Shown here piece after piece: positions 58,270 through 64,000 of a DNA stretch of 64,000 bases (position 1 is the first letter of the stretch; every line of letters starts with the position of its first letter). The position numbers and the translations under genes were made by a program. Under the pieces are notes generated by a model. The model saw only the letters and a list, made by a program, of their open reading frames with translations. It did no database searches and was not told where the DNA came from. Origin of the DNA: Bordetella genomosp. 1 (GTDB lineage: Bacteria > Pseudomonadota > Gammaproteobacteria > Burkholderiales > Burkholderiaceae_B); the NCBI RefSeq assembly GCF_002261335.1, contig NZ_NEVL01000007.1, positions 62,001 to 126,000 of the forward strand, read 5' to 3'.

Positions 58270-59289
58270 TCAGGACGCCGCCAGCGCCTGTTCCACCGAG
58301 GCCATCACGGCCTCGCGCGACGGCGAGGCGCCGCGATCGCCCAGGCTGGCGGTGAAGTTGGAGCCCACCAGCGGCGTGCGCACCGGGGTGGAGGCACGAT
58401 AGATGCCGATGGTCGGCCGGCCCAGGGCCGCCGACAGGTGCGTGAGGCCGCTGTCCAGGCCCACCATCAGGCGCGCGCCGGCCAGCAGGCGGGCCACCGA
58501 GGTGAGGTCCATGCGCGGCATGATCTCCACGCCCTCCATGCCCGACACCAGCGCGGCGGCGCGCTGCGATTCCTGTTCGTTGCCGGCCAGCAGGCGCAGC
58601 GTGCAGCCCGCGCTCTGCAGGCGCCGGAACACGGCGCGCCAGTCGTCTTCGGGCCAGAGTTTGTCGTCGCGGCTGGCCGAGGGCATGATGACCGCATAGC
58701 CGCGGTCGCTGTTCACGTGATGCAGGCGGCGGCCGTCGTCGCCGCCCAGCGAGAGCTCGGGCAGCGGATCGGTCATGGGCCGCGCGAAGCCCTGCAGGCC
58801 GAAGTCGGGCGCCCCCGCGTAGGTGTAGCCGAAGGTCTGCGCGGCCAGCTTGCGCTGCCGGATCACGGCCGGCTGCCAGAATTCCACGCGATGGCGCACG
58901 TTGTAGAACAGCGAGGCCAGCGGCTCGCGCGCCGAGCGCCAGTCCAGCCCGTGGCGCACGCCGTGCGTCTGGCGCACCAGCCAGGCCGACTTCAGCAGGG
59001 CCTGCATGTCGAGCACGATGTCGTAGGGCTCGGAGCGCAGCCGCTGCCGCAGCTCCGCGCGCTCGCGCCGCACCTGCTCCGACCACCAGGCCTTGCGCCA
59101 GCGCCGATGCGCCACCTTGATGACGTTGCCGACCGCCGGATGCCATGCCGGAATCTCCGCGAAGGCTTCCTCCGCGATCCAGTCGATCTTGGCATCAGGT
59201 ACATGCCGGGCGATATCCGAGATCGCGGGCAGCATGTGCACCAGGTCGCCTAGCGAGGAGGTGCGGACGATCAGTATGCGTGTGGCCAT
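58270..59289 (-). CDS. waaC: LPS heptosyltransferase I
   Basis: 339 residues, GT9. N-terminal RILIVRTSSLGDLVHMLPAISDI with DAKIDWIAEEAFAEIPAWHP is diagnostic of WaaC; the donor-site region is MVGLDSGLTHLSAALGRPTIGIY. It transfers the first heptose to Kdo of LPS core. The start is ATG 59289; the codon before is TTG and not needed. It is one base from waaA, so the two core enzymes are co-translated. Confidence 0.94.
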   Translation of the reverse strand: MATRILIVRTSSLGDLVHMLPAISDIARHVPDAKIDWIAEEAFAEIPAWHPAVGNVIKVAHRRWRKAWWSEQVRRERAELRQRLRSEPYDIVLDMQALLKSAWLVRQTHGVRHGLDWRSAREPLASLFYNVRHRVEFWQPAVIRQRKLAAQTFGYTYAGAPDFGLQGFARPMTDPLPELSLGGDDGRRLHHVNSDRGYAVIMPSASRDDKLWPEDDWRAVFRRLQSAGCTLRLLAGNEQESQRAAALVSGMEGVEIMPRMDLTSVARLLAGARLMVGLDSGLTHLSAALGRPTIGIYRASTPVRTPLVGSNFTASLGDRGASPSREAVMASVEQALAAS

Positions 59290-59352
59290 CAATGAGGAAG
59301 CGCCGTGGGGACGGCGCAGGTTCGGTAAATCCTCGGAATGTACAACAATTGG

Positions 59353-61275
59353 CTACTGCAGCAGTGATACCCGGGGTGCGGGCACCGAGGTTTTTTTCGC
59401 ATCCTGGGGCGCCGCCGCGGGCGCGGCCTCGCCGTCGCAGACGCCGTCGGGGTTGGGCTGGTACTCCGGCATCCAGTGACGCAACCCCGCGCGCACGTCG
59501 TCGTCGCTGACCGGGCTGAGCCGGGTGATCCAGGCGCGGACCTCCGGCAGGAACGTGTCGGGCACCGCCCGCGAGCGCGCGATGCGCAGCTTGGGATGGC
59601 AGGTCTCGCGCGTCTGTTCCGAGTCGGCCAAGAGCTCTTCGTAGAGTTTCTCGCCCGGGCGCAGGCCGGTGAAGTGGATCGGAACCTGGTCTTCGGTGTG
59701 GCCCGACAGGCGGATCATGTTGCGCGCCAGGTCCACGATCTTGACCGGCTGGCCCATGTCGAGCACGAAGATCTCGCCGCCCTGCCCCATGGCCGCCGCC
59801 TGCAGCACCAGTTGGGCCGCCTCGGGGATCGACATGAAGAAGCGGTTGATGTCGGGATGGGTGACCGTGACCGGACCGCCGCGGGCGATCTGCTCCTGGA
59901 ACTTGGGGATCACGCTGCCCGCGCTGCCCAGCACATTGCCGAAGCGCACGATCTCGAAACTGGTGTTGAGATAGGTCTTGGCCAGGGCCTCGCACATCAT
60001 CTCGGCGAAGCGTTTGGTCGCTCCCATCACATTGGTGGGGTTGACCGCCTTGTCGGTGGAGATCAGCACGAAGCGCTGGGCGCCATGGCGCGCGGCCGCC
60101 TCGGCGGCGCAGTAGGTGCCGAGCACGTTGTTGCGCACCGCCTGCCAGGCGTTGCCGACTTCCATCAGCGGCACGTGCTTGTAGGCCGCGGCGTGGAACA
60201 CCACGTCGGGGCGATGCTGGCCGAAGATCTCGTCCATGCGCTGGGCGTCCTTCACGTCGCCGGCCAGCGGCACGCGCCGCAGGTCGGGGAAGTGCTGCGA
60301 CAGCCACTGCTCGATGTTGTAGAGCGCGAACTCGCTCGACTCCACCAGCACCAGCGCGCGCGGCTTGAAGCGCGCCAGCTGGCGGCACAGCTCGCTGCCG
60401 ATGGAACCGCCGGCGCCCGTCACCAGCACGACCTTGTCGGCCAGCATGTCTTCGACCGGCGCGGAATCGATGCGCACGGGCTCGCGGCCCAGCAGGTCTT
60501 CGATATCGACCGGCCGCATGCTGCTGATGGCGATGCGGCCGCTCAGCAACTCATCCGCGCTGGGCACGGTGAACACCTGCGCGCCGGCACGCACGGAGAG
60601 GTCCATCACCTTGCGGCGGGCCTCGGCCCTGACCGAAGGCATCGCCAGGATGACGTGGTTGGCCTTTTTCTGCGCCAGCACCTCGGGCAGCTGCGAAATC
60701 GCGCCCACGACCGGATAGCCGTAGAGCTCACGGCCCCATTTCTTGGGATCGTCGTCCACCAGCGCGACCACCTGCCAGTCGGCGCTGCGCTGGAGGTCGC
60801 GCAACAGCATGTTGGCGCTGGTGCCGGCGCCCACGATCACCACCGGCTTGCCCTGGCCCGCCAGGCGGCCGTACAGACGGTGTTCCTTCCACATGCGCCA
60901 GGCGGCGCGGCCGCCGCCCATGATGAGGATCAGCAGCAGCGGATAGAGCACGAGCAGCGAGCGCGGGATCGTGGCTTCGTTCACGCTGATCGCGCGCAGC
61001 ACGCACAGGGCGAGCGCCGAGACGCCCACCGCCTTGAGCACGCGGCGCAGGTCGGGAAGGCTGGCGAATACCCACATGCCGCGGTACAGGCCAGCCAGGC
61101 GACAGGCCACGGCATGCACCAGCGCGAGCACTGGCAACCACTGGAACATCGAGCCCACATAGTAGGACGGCGGCATATCGAAATTGAATCGAATGAAAAA
61201 GCCGCCGACCCACGCCACGACCACGGCGAGGATGTCGAACAGGAATACCAGCAGGGAACGGAAAGTGTTGCTCAA
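59353..61275 (-). CDS. Membrane NDP-sugar 4,6-dehydratase/epimerase, WbpM-like
   Basis: 640 residues. About four N-terminal membrane helices (SLLVFLFDILAVVVAWVGGFFIRF onward), a CoA-binding-like Rossmann domain (VVIVGAGTSANMLLRDL) and the catalytic SDR domain (VLVTGAGGSIGSELCRQL, FVLISTDKAVNPTNVMGATKR, where Met replaces the usual Tyr of the YxxxK motif). WbpM-type enzymes make UDP-4-keto-6-deoxy-GlcNAc for O-antigen or capsule sugars. Start is uncertain: TTG at 61275 has AAGG eight bases ahead; a GTG lies at 61284 and an ATG at 61368. Confidence 0.9.
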   Translation of the reverse strand: MSNTFRSLLVFLFDILAVVVAWVGGFFIRFNFDMPPSYYVGSMFQWLPVLALVHAVACRLAGLYRGMWVFASLPDLRRVLKAVGVSALALCVLRAISVNEATIPRSLLVLYPLLLILIMGGGRAAWRMWKEHRLYGRLAGQGKPVVIVGAGTSANMLLRDLQRSADWQVVALVDDDPKKWGRELYGYPVVGAISQLPEVLAQKKANHVILAMPSVRAEARRKVMDLSVRAGAQVFTVPSADELLSGRIAISSMRPVDIEDLLGREPVRIDSAPVEDMLADKVVLVTGAGGSIGSELCRQLARFKPRALVLVESSEFALYNIEQWLSQHFPDLRRVPLAGDVKDAQRMDEIFGQHRPDVVFHAAAYKHVPLMEVGNAWQAVRNNVLGTYCAAEAAARHGAQRFVLISTDKAVNPTNVMGATKRFAEMMCEALAKTYLNTSFEIVRFGNVLGSAGSVIPKFQEQIARGGPVTVTHPDINRFFMSIPEAAQLVLQAAAMGQGGEIFVLDMGQPVKIVDLARNMIRLSGHTEDQVPIHFTGLRPGEKLYEELLADSEQTRETCHPKLRIARSRAVPDTFLPEVRAWITRLSPVSDDDVRAGLRHWMPEYQPNPDGVCDGEAAPAAAPQDAKKTSVPAPRVSLLQ

Positions 61276-61420
61276 AAGCTGCACCTTGCAACGATGTTGT
61301 TTGGTTATTTCGCGTGGAACGCAGCCGCTGCGGCCCGCATGAGGCCGGACACGCGCCGGGCGCAGCATAACGGAATACTCTACTCGCCGCCGCCGCTGCC
61401 GTCAGCAGGCACGTACCGGG

Positions 61421-62449
61421 TCAGGCAGGCGCCGGCTCGCGCTGCCCGGCGCGAAACCGCCACGCCAGCACCAGCAACGGCGCATAGGCGCAGACCACGC
61501 CCAGGCCCGCATGCACCCCGCCTGTGCCCACCAGCAGGGCCCACGGCAACAACCAGAAAACATTGATCGCGGCGACCGCCAGCGTCACCGGCAGGTGGCG
61601 CCCCGCCTGGCGCGAGGCGTACTGGTAGGCGTGCGAACGGTGGGCCTCGTAGACCTTCTCGCGCCGCAGCAGGCGGCGCGCGAGGGTCCAGGAGGCATCG
61701 GTGATGAACACGCCGAGCAGGATGATCCAGGCCCAGAACGCCACCGGATCGAGCCAGCCCGCCTGCAGCACCAGGGCGCCCAGCACGATCCCCAGGAAGC
61801 CGCTGCCCGCGTCGCCCATGAAGATGCGCGCCGGCGGGAAATTCCAGGCCAGGAAGCCGCACACGGCGGCCGCGAGCAGCATCGGCACCGCGCCCAGCTC
61901 GGGCGCGCCCAGCAGGCCGTACAACACGGCGATGCCGATGCAGGCCGACAGCGCCTCGACGCTGGCGATGCCGTCGATGCCGTCCATGAAGTTGTAGAGG
62001 TTGAGCAGCCACACCAGGCCGAAGGCGGCCAGCACGTTTGCCAGCCAGCCCGGCACCAGCGCGGGCAGCACGCCCGGCGGCATGCCGCCGACCCAATACA
62101 GCAGCCAGGCGGCCGCGCTGAAATGCGCCAGCAGGCGCCAGCGCGCCGCCACGTGGCCATGGTCGTCGAGAAAGCCGATCACCGCGATCAGCAGGCCGGC
62201 CCCGCCCACGGCCAGCGCCGTGGTGCCGGCCACCAGCCCGTAGGCCGTGAGCAGCGGCAACAACAGCAGGAACGTCACCACGATGGCGACGCCGCCGCCG
62301 CGCGGCGTGGGCGCGGTGTGCGAACTGCGCGCGTTGGGCACGTCGATGATGCTGCGCGCGAGCGCATAGCGGCGCAGCTGGCCGGTCATCCAGACCGACA
62401 GCACCAGCGCCAGGGGCAGCACCCAGTAGAGAGTGGAAAGCGTAGACAT
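61421..62449 (-). CDS. Undecaprenyl-phosphate sugar-1-phosphate transferase, WecA/WbpL-like
   Basis: 342 residues with about ten membrane helices. Family motifs: DVPNARSSHTAPTPRGGGVAIV, GFLDDHGHVAARWRL, LLNLYNFMDGIDGIASVEA with the catalytic aspartates, FMGDAGSGFLG and REKVYEAHRSHAYQ. It starts glycan assembly by moving a sugar-1-phosphate to undecaprenyl phosphate. It lies 145 bp upstream of the WbpM-like gene, as in O-antigen clusters. Start ATG 62449; GTG one codon earlier is possible. Confidence 0.92.
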   Translation of the reverse strand: MSTLSTLYWVLPLALVLSVWMTGQLRRYALARSIIDVPNARSSHTAPTPRGGGVAIVVTFLLLLPLLTAYGLVAGTTALAVGGAGLLIAVIGFLDDHGHVAARWRLLAHFSAAAWLLYWVGGMPPGVLPALVPGWLANVLAAFGLVWLLNLYNFMDGIDGIASVEALSACIGIAVLYGLLGAPELGAVPMLLAAAVCGFLAWNFPPARIFMGDAGSGFLGIVLGALVLQAGWLDPVAFWAWIILLGVFITDASWTLARRLLRREKVYEAHRSHAYQYASRQAGRHLPVTLAVAAINVFWLLPWALLVGTGGVHAGLGVVCAYAPLLVLAWRFRAGQREPAPA

Positions 62450-62458
62450 CACGGAACT

Positions 62459-63457
62459 CTAGAAGCGGCCGGTCGCGGCCAGCATTTCGTCGAGCCAGCC
62501 CTCGAGGCGATAACGCTGATAGATCTCCGGCGCGATGTCTTCGTAGGGCCGCGTGAAGAAATCGTCGGGGATGCGGGGCTGCTGGCGATCGATGATGCAG
62601 ACGTTGGCGGGACGATAGAAATCGTAGTCGCGCACGGCGGTATTGGTGGTGACCAGCTTCTTGCGCGCGCCCAGCGTCTCGAGGGTACGCATCGTCAGGC
62701 CGGTCTGCTGCGCGTGCTCCACGTCGAGGATGGCGCGCGAGTTGTTGAAGATCGACTGCACCGTGGCCTTCGCCAGCGGCTCGAAGCGGAACGCCGAGCG
62801 CGGCGCGTTGCGGAAGTCGCGATACAGCACGCGGTAGGCCCAGTAGACCCAAGGCGCCTGGAGGTACAGGTACCAGTGCGGCACGGCGCCCGCCGGCAAG
62901 GCGGCGTTCACGCGCGAGACGACGGCGTAGCGATCGGTGTGCGCCGTACCCACGAAGCTGATGTCGTAGTCGGGCTGCGCCACCGGCTCGCGCTCGAAGC
63001 CGCGCACGAAGAACAGCGGGCGGAAATTGAGCTGGTAGCGTTCGGCGTCGTTGCGGTCGAACGTGAAGACATGGTCGAAGTACTTCATGTTCGTCACCGC
63101 GTTGGGGCGGTTGCCGAACGAATCCCACATGTACATCACGAACACCGCGCCGGGAAAGCGCTTGCGCCAGTCCTGCAGCGTCTGTTCGGACAGCGTCTGG
63201 CCATTCACCACGAACACCAGGTCGTAGTCGGCGCCCGGCAGGGCCGCGAGCGCGTCGCGGTAATAGCGGTCGGCGGCCTTGATGATCCAGTCGCGCTTGA
63301 AGCGCGTTACCGCTGTCATGAAGGGCGTGTTGAACGGCCGGTCGAGCAGGAAATCGGCGTGGGCGCCGCGTCGGCGGAACTCCTCGCCGATGTCCTGTTC
63401 GTAGCCGAAGAACTTGGGCGCCACGTAGAGCACCCGTTTGTTTTGCAGCGAGATCAT
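62459..63457 (-). CDS. Glycosyltransferase-like protein (CgeB-type), LPS/polysaccharide cluster
   Basis: 332 residues. RVLYVAPKFFGYEQDIGEEFRRRGAHADFL opens a Rossmann-like domain; VMYMWDSFGNRPNAVTNMKYFDHVFTFDRNDAERY and the C-terminal FNNSRAILDVEHAQQTGLTMRTLETLGARKKLVTTN resemble CgeB/DUF3880-type GT-B proteins. The donor and acceptor are unknown. It overlaps the upstream acetyltransferase gene by four bases and is 9 bp before the initiating transferase, so it belongs to one glycan operon. Confidence 0.78.
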   Translation of the reverse strand: MISLQNKRVLYVAPKFFGYEQDIGEEFRRRGAHADFLLDRPFNTPFMTAVTRFKRDWIIKAADRYYRDALAALPGADYDLVFVVNGQTLSEQTLQDWRKRFPGAVFVMYMWDSFGNRPNAVTNMKYFDHVFTFDRNDAERYQLNFRPLFFVRGFEREPVAQPDYDISFVGTAHTDRYAVVSRVNAALPAGAVPHWYLYLQAPWVYWAYRVLYRDFRNAPRSAFRFEPLAKATVQSIFNNSRAILDVEHAQQTGLTMRTLETLGARKKLVTTNTAVRDYDFYRPANVCIIDRQQPRIPDDFFTRPYEDIAPEIYQRYRLEGWLDEMLAATGRF

Positions 63458-64000
63458 TCGGTGCCTTCAGGAGAGCCGCGAACCACGCGCGCGGGGATGC
63501 CGGCCACGACCACCCGGTCGGGGACCGACATCAGCAGCACGGAATTGGCGCCCACGGTCACGTTGTTGCCGACCGTGATGCCGCCCAGGATCTTGGCGCC
63601 GGCGCCGCACATCACGTTGTCGCCCAACACCGGCCGGTGCGCGGCGTCGTAGGTGAAGTCCAGGTCGCGCGCGCCCAGCGTGACGCCCTGGTAGATCACG
63701 GCGTTGGCGCCGATGCGCTGCGCGCCGATCACGGTGCCCTGGGTGTGCGGGAAGAACACGCCCGGCCCGATGTCGCAGCGCGGCGCGATCTCCAGCCCGA
63801 ACACCATGAAGTTCAGCAGCGAGAACACCTTCGCCAACGGACCCAGCCCGGCGCGGTCGCTGCATTGCGCCAGGCGGCACAGCAGCACCGGCGCGAAGCG
63901 CGGCGACAGCGCGCTCAGCCAGAGGCGGCGCGTGTTGCCGGCGGCGAACAACTCGCGTTGTCGCACCAGGTCGGCGCGCAGCAGGGCGCGCAGGCCGAGA
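63454..64000 (-). CDS. Serine acetyltransferase-like hexapeptide-repeat protein, 5' end outside window
   Basis: At least 181 residues are visible; the frame stays open to the right edge (LGLRALLRADLVRQRELF), so the true start lies beyond 64000. The C-terminal half is a left-handed beta helix with the CysE-type sequence APRCDIGPGVFFPHTQGTVIGAQRIGANAVIYQGVTLGA, then CGAGAKILGGITVGNNVTVGANSVLL. It probably acetylates serine or a sugar with acetyl-CoA. Place in a glycan cluster favours a sugar acetyltransferase role; sequence favours the CysE branch. Confidence 0.82.
   Translation of the reverse strand, partial: LGLRALLRADLVRQRELFAAGNTRRLWLSALSPRFAPVLLCRLAQCSDRAGLGPLAKVFSLLNFMVFGLEIAPRCDIGPGVFFPHTQGTVIGAQRIGANAVIYQGVTLGARDLDFTYDAAHRPVLGDNVMCGAGAKILGGITVGNNVTVGANSVLLMSVPDRVVVAGIPARVVRGSPEGTE

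Noticed and set aside
59476-61566. Long plus-strand open frame opposite the WbpM-like gene
   Set aside because: No recognisable motif, His/Arg/Ala-rich shadow of a gene with clear SDR and membrane segments on the minus strand.

Overview
The window is about 64 kb of very GC-rich, gene-dense chromosome with short intergenic gaps. The gene content points to a betaproteobacterium of the order Burkholderiales, most likely family Alcaligenaceae (Bordetella/Achromobacter relatives). The pointers are two Bug/TctC-type solute-binding proteins, a BirA without a DNA-binding domain overlapping a Baf-type pantothenate kinase, an S-adenosylhomocysteine (SAH) riboswitch ahead of ahcY, and a DksA that has lost its zinc cysteines. 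This is inferred from families and gene order; no database search was possible. I see no insertion sequence, prophage, CRISPR array, rRNA or tRNA.

Left part (1-16.5 kb): a Fur-family regulator divergent from an AraC regulator; mtnN and ung; an RhlE-type RNA helicase whose tail is a 21-copy octapeptide repeat; a MidA-like methyltransferase; cca, a lytic transglycosylase and 5-formyl-THF cyclo-ligase. Then comes the most distinctive locus (10.9-15.3 kb): a circularly permuted ATP-grasp enzyme, an Alpha-E protein, a transglutaminase-like protease and the proteasome-like peptidase Anbu. A full-consensus sigma-54 promoter precedes it. It looks like a self-contained, stress- or nitrogen-controlled peptide-making and peptide-cutting system of unknown substrate.

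Middle part (15.4-33.2 kb): a Bug protein; the methyl-cycle operon ahcY-membrane protein-metF under a SAH riboswitch; a glycosyltransferase; and an accessory operon of Bug protein, LeuC/LeuD paralogues and a fluoroacetate-dehalogenase-like hydrolase, divergent from a LysR regulator. After these come a GntR/OsmC pair around an 18-bp palindrome, metK, two LpxL-type lipid A acyltransferases, dapF, a DUF484 gene and xerC.

Zinc and stress island (33.2-46 kb): a ZnuD-like outer-membrane receptor, a NicO/RcnA-like permease, a DUF1007 protein, znuA, znuB, znuC and a 47-residue membrane protein lie on the minus strand. They are divergent from zur across a near-perfect Zur box. A COG0523/CobW zinc GTPase with a sigma-32-like promoter, dksA and hslVU (with another sigma-32-like promoter) follow. 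Several of these proteins carry long His/Asp loops. A CusF-like protein and a PduO-type cobalamin adenosyltransferase end this part.

Right part (46-64 kb): the dacC-dat-ybeD-lipB-lipA cluster; a small alpha/beta hydrolase; an Mla-like lipid transport operon (permease with STAS-like N terminus, ATPase, MCE protein, lipoprotein); birA-coaX; and an LPS/surface glycan block (waaA, waaC, a WbpM-like dehydratase, a WecA/WbpL-like initiating transferase, a CgeB-like glycosyltransferase, and a CysE-like acetyltransferase cut by the window edge).
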